A stretch of DNA of 64,000 bases, taken from the NCBI GenBank assembly GCA_040878345.1, contig JBBDML010000024.1:12289-76288 (forward strand), in the 5' to 3' direction. The position numbers and the translations under genes are program-made. The DNA comes from ZC4RG35 sp040878345 (GTDB lineage: Bacteria; Actinomycetota; Acidimicrobiia; Spongiisociales; ZC4RG35). The notes under the pieces were generated by a model. It had not been told where the DNA came from, did not search any database, and saw nothing but the letters and a program-made list of their open reading frames with translations. Positions 1-8,168 of the stretch are shown here, one piece after another. Position 1 is the first letter of the stretch; each line of letters opens with the position of its first letter.

Positions 1-428
1 ATCCCACACGCCTTCGCCTTGATCGCCACGTCGGTGCCGATAGTCCAAATGCCGACGATGCCGAGCGTCTTGTCGAAGAGCCTGGTCCCGAGGAAGGCCA
101 TGGATTGGTTCTGCCGCCACTTCCCATCGCGAAGAAGCCGGTCTGCCTCAGGCAGCCGCCATGCGGTAGCCATCAGTAGGGCAAAGGTGAATTCGGCTGT
201 GGTCTTGGCGATGCGGTTGGGGATGATCGTGATCGGAATCCCCCGTTCCGAGGCGGCCTCCCGGTCCACGAACTTGGCCGAGGCATGCATCGCCGCGATC
301 AACTTCAGATCAGATGCAGCTTCAATGACTTCCCGGTCGTAGGGGATCTCACCCAACGCGTAGAGGATCTCGTAACCGCGAACGGACTCCAGGAGCTCAT
401 CGTTGGGTATGCGCTTATCGAGCAACAT
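1..428 (-). CDS. D-isomer-specific 2-hydroxyacid dehydrogenase, partial (cut by window start)
   Basis: Reading the minus strand from an ATG at 428 gives an open frame of 142 codons that runs off the window. The protein has the N-terminal catalytic-domain layout of glyoxylate/phosphoglycerate-type dehydrogenases: DLKLIAAMHASAKFVD, then TTAEFTFALLMATAWRLPEA, then the start of the NAD-binding fold (TLGIVGIWTIGTDVA). The usual GxGxxG is altered here to GIWTIG, so the second Gly of the dinucleotide motif is replaced by Trp. Members reduce 2-keto acids or oxidise D-2-hydroxy acids with NAD(P). The exact substrate cannot be told. The altered nucleotide motif may mean a divergent or decaying copy. 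Immediately upstream lies the tail of another minus-strand gene, itself truncated. Confidence 0.6.
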   Translation of the reverse strand, partial: MLLDKRIPNDELLESVRGYEILYALGEIPYDREVIEAASDLKLIAAMHASAKFVDREAASERGIPITIIPNRIAKTTAEFTFALLMATAWRLPEADRLLRDGKWRQNQSMAFLGTRLFDKTLGIVGIWTIGTDVAIKAKACG

Positions 429-449
429 GGTTCGACGGCTCCGCTCGCG

Positions 450-475
450 AATCAGACGCTGTATGAGCGCTGTGC
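450..475 (+). repeat. Short fragment of the 117-bp tRNA-Arg-half repeat
   Basis: AATCAGACGCTGT (450-462) and GAGCGCTGTGC (465-475) both also occur inside the 117-bp repeat at 633-749. There they lie in the opposite order, at the end and in the middle of the repeat. This looks like a small rearranged scrap of that repeat just upstream of the dehydrogenase start. Confidence 0.4.
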
Positions 476-486
476 AGACCCCTGAG

Positions 487-632
487 TCATCGTGTCAGAT
501 CCCGAGAAGCCATGTGATAGTTGAGGATCTGGCTGATCAGACCACCCATGGGATTGAGCGTTTGATATGGGCCTAGCATGCTCTGTATCGGCTGGTCATC
601 GCCGGGAACCCCTGCGATAAATGACGATTCCC
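487..632 (-). pseudogene. C-terminal fragment of an unidentified protein, truncated at the tRNA-Arg half
   Basis: On the minus strand an open frame enters from the tRNA-Arg-half repeat and ends at a TGA (487-489). Its last residues, about 48 codons, read like a real protein end: FIAGVPGDDQPIQSMLGPYQ, then TLNPMGGLISQILNYHMASR. There is no start codon of its own. The frame loses protein-like character exactly where the tRNA-derived repeat begins (633), so the gene was probably cut by the event that placed the repeat. I do not recognise the family. Confidence 0.4.
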
Positions 633-749
633 GCGCCCGTAGCTCAATTGGATAGAGCGTCTGACTACGGAGTATCTGCCACTGAGCGCTGTGCTAACCA
701 GCGAAATCCCAGGTCACGGCGGAGCGTAAACGTCAGAATCAGACGCTGT
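633..749 (+). repeat. 117-bp repeat starting with the 5' half of tRNA-Arg(ACG), copy 1
   Basis: The first 39 bases are identical to the 5' half of the tRNA-Arg at 10052: acceptor 5' strand, D arm, anticodon 5' strand and loop CTACGGA. The tRNA 3' half is replaced by about 78 bases that are also present in copy 2 (8169-8285), at roughly 80% identity. The unit ends with TCAGACGCT, the exact reverse complement of AGCGTCTGA in the anticodon stem region, so a 9-bp stem could enclose the inserted part. No T arm or 3' acceptor strand follows, so this is not a normal tRNA gene. Confidence 0.7.
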
Positions 750-927
750 AACGCGGAGGGGATTAACGTTGGCCCTCGGATGACCTCCGTGAGGCTGCTG
801 GTCAACGGCTCGGACTTGCGGTTGCCGCTCTGGCCCTGAGATTCGTAACCCGCAACCAGGGTCATCACAGTCCGCTACCTGCTTTGATCGTGAGGCAATT
901 CGGGCGGATGGGTGTGCGGGGTTTCGA

Positions 928-1206
928 ATGACAGAAATTGCTACCGAGGCCGGCCTGATTCGCGGGGACACCCTCGTCGTGACCACGGTGCATTCATTGC
1001 AGATCGTCGAAGATGGGACCATCCCCGTCATCGAGCACGACTTCCCCCTCGATCTCATCGTCACGCCTGAAGAGCTGATCCGGACCTCAACCAGCCTTCC
1101 CCGACCCGGGGGGATTCTCGAGGGTCACCTGGACGAGACGATGCGCGAGCAGATCCCGGCGTTGTGCAACTACACCCAGGCGGATCCTCGCAGGGAGCCG
1201 TCCTGA
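928..1206 (+). pseudogene. Truncated 5-formyltetrahydrofolate cyclo-ligase-like protein (C-terminal part)
   Basis: The 92-residue frame matches only the last third of the 5-formyl-THF cyclo-ligase (MTHFS) family. DTLVVTTVHSLQIVED and IPVIEHDFPLDLIVTPEE correspond to the conserved C-terminal strand motifs, and the tail resembles the PPGGI...L end of those proteins. The ATP/folate-binding N-terminal two thirds and the usual GKGxGY motif are missing. The frame stays open upstream of the ATG without restoring them. It starts about 180 bp after the tRNA-Arg-half repeat and ends 16 bp before the next gene. It is probably a remnant, though a small stand-alone protein cannot be excluded. Confidence 0.5.
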
Positions 1207-1222
1207 TCGAGCAGGAGTCATT

Positions 1223-2407
1223 ATGAGCCAAGCCAAAGCAGTGGTGGTTCTCGGCGGTGGAGTCGGTAGTGTGGTCGCCGCCAACGAGTTGCGCAAGCAA
1301 CTCGCTGAGCCCCACCGCGTTGTTGTGGTGGACCGCGATCGCCGCCATCTCTTCGCCCCCTCACTGCTCTGGCTGATGACAGGACGTCGGACCGCTCGTC
1401 AGATCACACGTCCCCTCGACCGACTCGCCCGGAGAGACATTGAGATGGTGTTCGGCGATATCACCGAGCTCGACCCCGAGGCCCGACGCATCACGGTGGT
1501 CGAGGGCAGCGACTCTGTCGGTCGGGCGACACGGGGGCTGGAAGCGGACTATCTGGTGGTGTCGCTCGGTGCGGAGCTCGCACCCGAGATCATCCCTGGT
1601 CTGGCCGAGGTGGGGCACAACCTCTACACCCTCCCCGGAGCGGAGAGCCTCCGAGATGCATTGGGACGATTCGACGGTGGCCGGATCGTGATTCTCACCG
1701 CCGCTCCCGCCTACAAGTGTCCTGCAGCTCCCTATGAGGCCGCCATGCTCATCGCCGACCACATCCGGAGTCGGAACATCGCCAGCGAGAGCCAGGTCGA
1801 CGTCTACGCCGCCGGGCCGGGGCCGATGGGGGTGGCCGGGCCAGATGTGTCCGCCGGGGTGCGGGCCATGGTGGAGGCCAGAGGCATCGGCTACCACCCT
1901 GAACATCAGATCGTCAAGGTCGACCCGGCTGGTCGGCAGCTCCACTTCGCCAATGGCGCTTCTACCAGTTTTGACCTTCTCGCCTATGTGCCGCCTCATC
2001 GCGCCCCCAGAGTCGTCCTGGAGGCAGGGTTGACGGACGAGAGCGGGTGGGTCCCCGCCGACCGGAACACGCTCCACACGGTCCACCATCGCGTGTACGC
2101 CATCGGCGATGTCAACGGCATCCCACTCGAGATGGGCAAGCCGCTGCCCAAGGCGGGGGTATTCGCGGAACGGGACGCCAGAGTCGTAGCCCGGAACATC
2201 GCTCACGAGATCACCGGTAAGGGCGACCCAGCCGCCTTCGACGGCTACGGAGAATGCTTCATCGAGGCCGGTTCCGGCCGCGCCGGTTTCGGGCGGGGCG
2301 ACTTCTACGCCGCACCCACCCCCCGGGTCGACCTGTATCCGGTGAGACGCCGCTGGCATCTGAGCAAGGTCATCTTCGAGAAGAGCTGGCTCTTCCGCTG
2401 GTTCTGA
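1223..2407 (+). CDS. Sulfide:quinone oxidoreductase-type flavoprotein
   Basis: This is a 394-residue FAD-dependent oxidoreductase of the sulfide:quinone reductase / flavocytochrome c sulfide dehydrogenase group. Visible features are the N-terminal dinucleotide fold (VVVLGGGVGSVVAANELR, residues 7-24), a conserved cysteine in AYKCPAAPYEAA (about residue 160), a second FAD segment with YAIGDVNGIP (about 290-300), and the C-terminal WHLSKVIFEKSWLFRWF typical of this group. The family oxidises sulfide to polysulfide and passes electrons to quinone at the membrane face. Whether the cysteines needed for the trisulfide cycle are all present could not be confirmed, so the substrate may differ. No other sulfur genes are next to it. 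Confidence 0.75.
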   Translation: MSQAKAVVVLGGGVGSVVAANELRKQLAEPHRVVVVDRDRRHLFAPSLLWLMTGRRTARQITRPLDRLARRDIEMVFGDITELDPEARRITVVEGSDSVGRATRGLEADYLVVSLGAELAPEIIPGLAEVGHNLYTLPGAESLRDALGRFDGGRIVILTAAPAYKCPAAPYEAAMLIADHIRSRNIASESQVDVYAAGPGPMGVAGPDVSAGVRAMVEARGIGYHPEHQIVKVDPAGRQLHFANGASTSFDLLAYVPPHRAPRVVLEAGLTDESGWVPADRNTLHTVHHRVYAIGDVNGIPLEMGKPLPKAGVFAERDARVVARNIAHEITGKGDPAAFDGYGECFIEAGSGRAGFGRGDFYAAPTPRVDLYPVRRRWHLSKVIFEKSWLFRWF

Positions 2408-2429
2408 GGCAAGTCAGACGCTCCTGCCT

Positions 2430-2603
2430 CGCGCGGATACCTCTTGTGGTTTGAGAAGGGGGCGTTCGAACACCAGACCCGTCTCGTACATCTCCCAGAC
2501 AGATTTGAGGACGTAATAGGTGGCGGTCAGGACGTCCCAGCCGGGCCAGTCTCTCGGTGTCGAGCACACCCGGCTCGCCTGCGAGTACCAGGATCATCGA
2601 CAT
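2430..2603 (-). pseudogene. Collapsed duplicate of the 3909-5197 gene pair
   Basis: The minus strand begins MSMILVLAGEPGV, matching the start of the protein at 4871-5197 (MSMLLVVTEEAGV). About 40 residues later, in another frame, ATYYVLKSVWEMYETGLVFE appears and matches the C-terminus of the membrane protein at 3909-4484. The DNA upstream of the start (2604-2680) also resembles the DNA upstream of 5197. A duplicate of the two-gene unit has therefore collapsed by internal deletion. The rest of 2408-2796 shows no further gene. Confidence 0.55.
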
Positions 2604-2796
2604 GTGCCTGCCTCCTTCACGCTCCCACCGCGAGGTTCTGGCGACAGATCTATGTCAGATAGCGATTGCGATCATCGGGGTTGGAACGTGGGCGACCTAC
2701 GCGACCAGACGTCGGCGTGACTGGCAACTCATGGCGATAGGCCGACTCTGCTCATTGGGGGATTCTTCGGGCTTCGTCCCTCCACTGAACGGAGGA

Positions 2797-3609
2797 TCAA
2801 CCTTCGAGGATCCGAATCTCAACCGCGCCCGTATTGCCCCCGCTCGAGGCCTCGACATCGAAGGTGAACACCTGACCGGTGACCTCCACATCGCTCGGGT
2901 GGGGATCGGCAGCATTCCCAGCCGGGAACGGGCCCAACGTATCGCCCCCATCGATGGTGACGGTAAAGGTGTCAGTTATCGCCGATCCGTCGGTCATCGA
3001 TCTGGTGAGGAACGCGAATCCGGACACGTCGACAGATTCTCCGAGGTCAACGGTGATCGATGCGTCGTCGCCGTCTGCGGCGCTGGACCACTCGGTAGCC
3101 ACGTCGCCATCGACGGCGTTGGTTGCCGCGAACGCGTCGCTGAATTCGGAGCTGACCTCGACGATTTCGGCGTTCAGCGCCAGGTTGGTCCTCTCCTCGC
3201 CCGTGGTCCCCGTCGACTCCGGTTCCGGTATCACGAAAGTCCCCACCTCAGAGCGATAAAGGGTGCCATCAGCCGTCGTGCCCTGAACCACATAGCTGTA
3301 CTCGACACCGGGCACAGCCCCAGGCAGGAACACGTCATGTTGGACGATCCCGGTCCCCGCCATGTTCAGCGAGTTGTTGAAGTTCCCGAAGCTCTCATCT
3401 TCGCCCCAGACAATCGCGCAGATCATCGGCTCGGTCGTGGTCACCCGAAATATCGCACGGCTGAGGTTGGTCGGATCGCCCTCGAATGAGAACTCTGACG
3501 CCTGGACCTTGTCAAACGGGAGGACTTCGACGTCCGAGCCGGTCTCGGCGCTGCACGCGCTCACGGTGAGCACGATCGGCACGATTAGGCGCAGCACACG
3601 AAGTTGCAC
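2797..3609 (-). CDS. Lipoprotein with C-terminal discoidin (F5/8 type C)-like domain
   Basis: The 270-residue protein has a lipoprotein signal ending in VLTVSAC (Cys 19), so it is predicted to be anchored on the outer face of the membrane. Residues 30-130 look like a fibronectin-III/purple-phosphatase-N-like beta domain. A linker rich in Thr/Gly/Glu leads to a discoidin-type domain: NLALNAEIVEVSSEFSDAFAATNAVDGD, then TEWSS, then ITVDLGESVDVSGFAF. This domain family usually binds glycans or other surface ligands. No catalytic domain is seen. It probably has a surface-binding role; the ligand is unknown. Confidence 0.65.
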   Translation of the reverse strand: MQLRVLRLIVPIVLTVSACSAETGSDVEVLPFDKVQASEFSFEGDPTNLSRAIFRVTTTEPMICAIVWGEDESFGNFNNSLNMAGTGIVQHDVFLPGAVPGVEYSYVVQGTTADGTLYRSEVGTFVIPEPESTGTTGEERTNLALNAEIVEVSSEFSDAFAATNAVDGDVATEWSSAADGDDASITVDLGESVDVSGFAFLTRSMTDGSAITDTFTVTIDGGDTLGPFPAGNAADPHPSDVEVTGQVFTFDVEASSGGNTGAVEIRILEG

Positions 3610-3908
3610 GCGAAAATCAACTCCCCTGGGGCGGCCCGAATCTTAGCCAAATCGGCAAACGGTCGAGTTGCGGCCGTTTCCTGTGACGCCAGTAGGGCGA
3701 CCCGTCGATCCGCACCGAGGCCGCGACGGTCATCGGGCCATGGCCAACGACTCAGCCGAGACCGCGGGCATCGTCTGCGGCTGATCGTCAAAGGCTGCGA
3801 ACAGATCGTTGAGTGCTTCGGTGAAGGTTAGGCGCCTGTTGTTGGACGATGGTTGGGAATTGATCTCTTCATCCGGCTTCGAAATCGTCGAGGGCGCCGG
3901 CAACAGCC
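3610..3908. other. Intergenic region without a supported gene
   Basis: Short open frames on both strands lack a ribosome site and protein-like composition. The region is the upstream DNA of the lipoprotein (minus strand) and the downstream end of the membrane protein. I see no RNA gene or repeat. Confidence 0.4.
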
Positions 3909-4484
3909 TCAAAGGTGAATGCCTGCGCGACGGGTCTCTTTCCGCGCCCCGGTCGAACGGTCCAGGATCATGCCCAACCCGTACATCTCCCAAGCGGCTC
4001 GCAACACGTAGTAGGTCCCAACCAGGTTGAGCAGGAAGTGTGCCCAAATCCGCAGACTCGATCCGAAAGCACCCTGGGCAGCGCCGAAAAGGGTGGTGAA
4101 TCCAAGAGCCAACCCCAAGATGAAATAGGAGAAAGTGAGCAGTACGTGCTCGGCCACATGGATCCCCTGCAGGACCATCGCCTTACGCAGATACGGGATC
4201 TCAACAGTCTTCCGGCCTGAGTGGCGGGCAACGAGCGCCAAGGCGACGATGCCACCAAGGAAGATCAGATTTCCCACCAGATGCAGTAGCTCGTTGCCGC
4301 CACCGTGAGTTCCGTCCACGGCGAGGATATCCCGACCGGCTACGGCCCAGGGGGTGAGGAAGGGAGCCTTGGTGGGATAGCCGAACCAGTAGGTGAGCTG
4401 AGCCGCATGCTCGATGAAGTGGAAGACCTGAAAGACCATGGCGAACACGGCGATGTCACGCAGCACTCTTCGTGATCCAGTCAT
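3909..4484 (-). CDS. Multi-pass membrane protein with paired histidine motifs
   Basis: About 191 residues with four or five hydrophobic helices. Start is placed at the ATG at 4484 because a GGGAG ribosome site lies 6 bp upstream; the earlier in-frame ATG at 4502 lies inside a hairpin and has none. Histidine/glutamate motifs sit within or beside the helices: FHFIEH, GGGNELLHLVGN, HVAEH and WAHFLLN. Such repeated His/Glu pairs suggest a metal- or haem-binding membrane site, but that is inference. I do not recognise the family. Next gene upstream on the same strand is a small secreted protein; a decayed copy of this gene's tail lies at 2470-2525. Confidence 0.6.
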   Translation of the reverse strand: MTGSRRVLRDIAVFAMVFQVFHFIEHAAQLTYWFGYPTKAPFLTPWAVAGRDILAVDGTHGGGNELLHLVGNLIFLGGIVALALVARHSGRKTVEIPYLRKAMVLQGIHVAEHVLLTFSYFILGLALGFTTLFGAAQGAFGSSLRIWAHFLLNLVGTYYVLRAAWEMYGLGMILDRSTGARKETRRAGIHL

Positions 4485-4500
4485 GTTCGCTCCCTTCGAC

Positions 4501-4535
4501 ATAGGTGCTGTCTGAAAGAGCCAGACAGCACCTAT
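4501..4535 (-). terminator. Perfect 14-bp hairpin between two minus-strand genes
   Basis: ATAGGTGCTGTCTG (4501-4514) and its exact reverse complement (4522-4535) flank a 7-base loop. It follows the stop of the 4560-4799 gene and ends just before the ribosome site of the 3909-4484 gene. No U-run follows on the minus strand, so it could be a weak terminator, an RNA processing/stability hairpin or an operator. Confidence 0.5.
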
Positions 4536-4559
4536 GTGATACCTATGTGATCGTGTGAC

Positions 4560-4799
4560 TCAGCTGTGGTCGCACACGGCGAATGAGTGGGTGACCACAC
4601 CGCCACTGTTGAAATGTGCCTCCCACGGGCCCAGGATTCCGACTGCTCCGGTCTTCGACCATTCGGGCCCAACACATCTGGCGTTACCTCCAGACGGCAC
4701 GATGACGAACACCCCTTCCGCCTGAGCGACCGGTGCGAATGCACCAACCAATGCACCAACCAGTGCCAGCGTGACTGCTCCTCTTCTCATTCTTCGCAT
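4560..4799 (-). CDS. Small secreted protein, unknown function
   Basis: 79 residues. The start at 4799 is chosen because a strong AGGAGG site lies just upstream and the product then begins MRRMRRGAVTLALVGALVGA, a typical Sec signal peptide with an AQA cleavage site near residue 27. The mature part is about 52 residues with two cysteines (NARCVGPEW and FAVCDHS), which could form a disulfide bond. No family recognised. It sits between two other minus-strand genes of unknown function and may be transcribed with them. Confidence 0.6.
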   Translation of the reverse strand: MRRMRRGAVTLALVGALVGAFAPVAQAEGVFVIVPSGGNARCVGPEWSKTGAVGILGPWEAHFNSGGVVTHSFAVCDHS

Positions 4800-4870
4800 G
4801 GTTCTTCCTCCTCTTTCTTGTCTCTCACTCGGTGCCCACGTCCGGGGCACACCTGATGGCGGGTTGGGTG

Positions 4871-5197
4871 TCACCCCAGTCCTGTTCCTCCCGGGTGAAG
4901 CTCTTGGGGGATCTCGTCACCCGCCTCCTCATCGCTGTCTCCTTTCACTCGAGAAGTGACCCCCACCTGGACGACCGGGTGGAACACGGTGACATCGGAG
5001 GCGCCGGGGGTGACGATCTCGACGACCCTCTCCCCGGACGCGTCAGCGTCGAATGCCCAGCCTTGGACGAGTAACGCTACCTTGCCCGGAGCCTCGAGGA
5101 CGGAGAGGCTGGTGATACCGAAACGGCCGAGCTGGCGCAGGGCCTCAGCCTCTGCCCAAACCCCTGCCTCTTCGGTCACCACCAAGAGCATCGACAT
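4871..5197 (-). CDS. Hypothetical protein, start of the accessory minus-strand unit
   Basis: 108 residues beginning MSMLLVVTEEAGV. Hydrophobic strand-like stretches (TSLSVLEAPGKVALLVQGWA, then RVVEIVTPGASDVTVFHPVV) alternate with charged ones, and the tail is acidic. No signal peptide or known motif. It lies between the small secreted protein and the LAL regulator, on the same strand as both. A truncated duplicate of its first codons and upstream DNA is at 2590-2680, so the unit was once duplicated. Confidence 0.5.
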   Translation of the reverse strand: MSMLLVVTEEAGVWAEAEALRQLGRFGITSLSVLEAPGKVALLVQGWAFDADASGERVVEIVTPGASDVTVFHPVVQVGVTSRVKGDSDEEAGDEIPQELHPGGTGLG

Positions 5198-5267
5198 GTC
5201 TGTGCCTTCCCCCTCGCTTCCACCGCGAGGTCTCAGAAGGGACTTATGTCAGAGTTTCCGCCGAGGA

Positions 5268-8003
5268 TCATCGGGGAGCTCCCTCATTGGTGTCATGGTC
5301 CCAGGCACGTGCCAGCTCGATCCGATTTCGGGAGCCTGTCTTGGCAAGGATGTTCGACACATGGCGTTCGATCGTCTTTCGTGACAGAAAGAGGGCTTCG
5401 GCGATCTCGGGGTTGGTTGCGCCGGAGGCCACCAGTGCGGCGATCTCCTGCTCACGCTCGGTGAGGGCTGCCCGGTCCGTGGCACCCTTTCTCCGCCAGG
5501 TGCGCACACCAAGCTGTCTGAGTCCTTTCTCGGCAATCTCCTGAACGGTGACGGCTCCGATCGACGCGGCCGCCTCCGCCAGTGCTCTGTAGGCTTCGGC
5601 TGCTTCCGAACGACGACCTTCCCGGGCCCACACCCTGGCGAGATCGAGCCTGGCCCACATCTCTCCGACACGCATTCCCAACGCTTCGTAGCCTGCGACC
5701 GCCAGCTTCAAGTCTGTGTCCTCGTGTGATAGGAGGGCATGGGCGTGGTCCAGGCTGGCTTGGAGGTAGGGATCAACTTCGACATCGGCCCGGCGATATC
5801 GCTCGATCCACTGTTCGGCTCGTGCTCTGTCGCCCGATCTGGCAGCTATCAGAATCCCCTCGACGAGAACATCGGTCATGCAGCGCTTGCAGTCGGCGAT
5901 GAGGGCGTCTTGGTAGGCCGCGTCGATCTCCGCCAGCGCATGAGTCGGATCACCTGTGCCGATCCGACTCAGGTGCCGTCCGATCAGCTCATGGAGTGCG
6001 AGACGCCAATGAGGATCCTCCTCCACCCGGACACCGGCCTGCAATCTCTCCAGGCCGGCATGCCAGTCCTCGGTCAGAAGCTCGACGTTGTGGAATTGCC
6101 GAGCAGTGAACCTCTGGTATCGCGTCAGTCCCAGACGATCCGCAATGTGACGGCCTTCCGCCGCCACCTCTTTTGCCTTCTCGAGTCTGCCCAACTCGAA
6201 GAGGACAGCGGCATACCAGGGAGCGCTTCGTGCGGCCACTGAAAGAAGGGCTGTGCGATTGGACTCGGTCCAGACGGTGTCGAAAACAGACGCTGCCTCC
6301 CGGATCCGGCCCAGGTGTCTCATCGTTATTCCAACGTTCGTCAAGGCGACGAGCCTGTCCCGGGCGGTCGGCGCGACCTGGACCATAGCCTCGGCGACCG
6401 ACGCGGCCTTGGTGGGATTCTTGTGCATCATGTATGCGTCGTGGAGAGCCTGGAGTGCGTTCAACCTCACCCTCATGACGTGCTCGTCCTGGATGACACC
6501 GGAGTCTGAACCGAGCGCGGTGTTGGCGAGAGAGACAGATTCCTCTGCAAGACGTCGGCCCTCTTCGGCGGCGTGCTCGTGGAACATGCAGAGCCCGGCG
6601 GCAACAGCGAGGCTCTCCACGACCACTGCCGGATCAGTAGGTTTCGTCTGTTTCGCCAGCTCCACCCATTGCCGAGCATCCACCGTCCGATCCAGATCCA
6701 ATGCCGCGGCTGCTGCCCCGATGGCTGCGCGTGCCCGGGTGTTCGAGTCGGAGCTCTGATGGAAGACGATCGACCACCTGTCCAGGGCAAGCTCGGCGAC
6801 TCCCATGTCGGAAGCCAGAGCCGCCACCGCCACCAGTAGATCGTCTGACCTCTTCGCTTCCTCTGTATCCGCTACACGGACGATCGTGGCCAACCCATCA
6901 TCCCCAAGAAGGAAACGACCGTCAGATCGGGTCAGCTCGAGGGCGTGGGAGATGGCTGGGAGACCCGCAGCCATACGGTGTTCGATCGTCTCCAAGCGCC
7001 TTTCTCGAGAGGGTTCCTCGCTGCTCTCGAGCCACGTGACGATGCGACGGTGTGCCTCGACATACGCAGAGTCCGTGAGGTCCTGAACCACCGCTTCTCT
7101 GATGAGATCGTGGATTACCTGAAACCTCGAGCCGGTTCGTCGCACCAGACCTCGACTGTCCAGTTCATCTACCACGTCCTTGACTCTGTCCTGGCCCCAT
7201 GACTGGATTGACGCCAGCTCGGCGACATCGACGGGCCGCCCGATCACTGCGAGGGACGCGAGGAGACCCGCGGCGTCGTCGCTGGCACCATGCAGACGCG
7301 CCTCCAGAACCGACCCGAGCGCTTCGGCCTCAGGGTTCACGGTGAGGGCGATCATCCAGTAAGGAACTCCTCGAGAGCGCTCCCAGATGGCTCGCGCCCT
7401 ACCGGTGTCGACGGAGCGTGCGAGACCTTGTATCAGCCGGATCCCGTCTTCTTCACCTAGCCCGCCAATCTCTCGGACCTCGGTTTTGATGTCTGCACGT
7501 TGCGTCGCATCGATGAACGCAGAAGCAGTTGGACCCGGACGAGTTGCCGCGACGACTCGTAGATCCTCCTCGTAGCTACGAGCCGCATTCATCAGGAAGT
7601 GGACAAGACCCGCCGAGACGTCGTCGAGCCACTGGAGGTCGTCGATAACGAGAGTGGCCTTGGTGCGGGTCAGTCGTCGACGCACCGATTCGTATATCTG
7701 GACTGGCGATTGTGCTCCCGTTCCTGAAATCAATTGAGAGACGATGCCCTCCTGATCACGAAGCTCGAAGAGGTCCCGAAGCATTTCGCTAGTTGCTGCC
7801 AGCGCCACGCTTTGCAGGGCTTCCTGCGCATTGAGGCGAAATTTGACTCCGTGGGCGGTGGCGTAGGCGTGGTTGATTAGAGCCGTTTTCCCGGTGCCAG
7901 GCTCGCCGCGCAGCAGGAGTGCTCGCGGCCCCGCTTCGACTGGGTCTGGACTCAAGAACCGCTCGAGAAGCGCCATCTCGTCGTGGCGCCCGACCAGATC
8001 CAT
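5268..8003 (-). CDS. LAL-type LuxR transcriptional regulator with AAA ATPase domain
   Basis: 911 residues, the usual size for large ATP-binding LuxR regulators. The N-terminus carries the P-loop (LLLRGEPGTGKTALINHA, residues about 28-45) and Walker B (TLVIDDLQWLDDVSAG, about 117-132) of a STAND-type ATPase. The middle 550 residues are helical repeat-rich (TPR-like). The C-terminus (about 845-905) is a LuxR helix-turn-helix: LTEREQEIAALVASGATNPE, then RKTIERHVSNIL. Such proteins bind a ligand through the ATPase/repeat part and activate nearby promoters. Targets may be the downstream minus-strand genes down to 2797, which follow within 70 bp; this is inference from position. Confidence 0.85.
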   Translation of the reverse strand: MDLVGRHDEMALLERFLSPDPVEAGPRALLLRGEPGTGKTALINHAYATAHGVKFRLNAQEALQSVALAATSEMLRDLFELRDQEGIVSQLISGTGAQSPVQIYESVRRRLTRTKATLVIDDLQWLDDVSAGLVHFLMNAARSYEEDLRVVAATRPGPTASAFIDATQRADIKTEVREIGGLGEEDGIRLIQGLARSVDTGRARAIWERSRGVPYWMIALTVNPEAEALGSVLEARLHGASDDAAGLLASLAVIGRPVDVAELASIQSWGQDRVKDVVDELDSRGLVRRTGSRFQVIHDLIREAVVQDLTDSAYVEAHRRIVTWLESSEEPSRERRLETIEHRMAAGLPAISHALELTRSDGRFLLGDDGLATIVRVADTEEAKRSDDLLVAVAALASDMGVAELALDRWSIVFHQSSDSNTRARAAIGAAAAALDLDRTVDARQWVELAKQTKPTDPAVVVESLAVAAGLCMFHEHAAEEGRRLAEESVSLANTALGSDSGVIQDEHVMRVRLNALQALHDAYMMHKNPTKAASVAEAMVQVAPTARDRLVALTNVGITMRHLGRIREAASVFDTVWTESNRTALLSVAARSAPWYAAVLFELGRLEKAKEVAAEGRHIADRLGLTRYQRFTARQFHNVELLTEDWHAGLERLQAGVRVEEDPHWRLALHELIGRHLSRIGTGDPTHALAEIDAAYQDALIADCKRCMTDVLVEGILIAARSGDRARAEQWIERYRRADVEVDPYLQASLDHAHALLSHEDTDLKLAVAGYEALGMRVGEMWARLDLARVWAREGRRSEAAEAYRALAEAAASIGAVTVQEIAEKGLRQLGVRTWRRKGATDRAALTEREQEIAALVASGATNPEIAEALFLSRKTIERHVSNILAKTGSRNRIELARAWDHDTNEGAPR

Positions 8004-8168
8004 TCTGGCCTACACGGTACCGGAGCAGCCGTCGAGCAGGGAAGCGCCCAAGATCGCAGTGCGGAAGGTCGGCTCCTCTGAAGGTCGACGTCGTGGTCGA
8101 CGTAGAGAGGCGCTCGTGCTGAGAGTCTGGAGAAGACAACACGAGGGCGGTCCAGACCACAAGGCCTT

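Noticed and set aside
633..749. Intron-containing tRNA-Arg gene (group I type)
   Set aside because: The 5' exon fits, but after the insert no T arm or 3' acceptor strand follows, and no group I core elements are visible in the 78 bases.
2557..3489. Plus-strand 310-codon open frame
   Set aside because: It is antisense to the lipoprotein with signal peptide and discoidin domain at 2797-3609, which has clear protein motifs.
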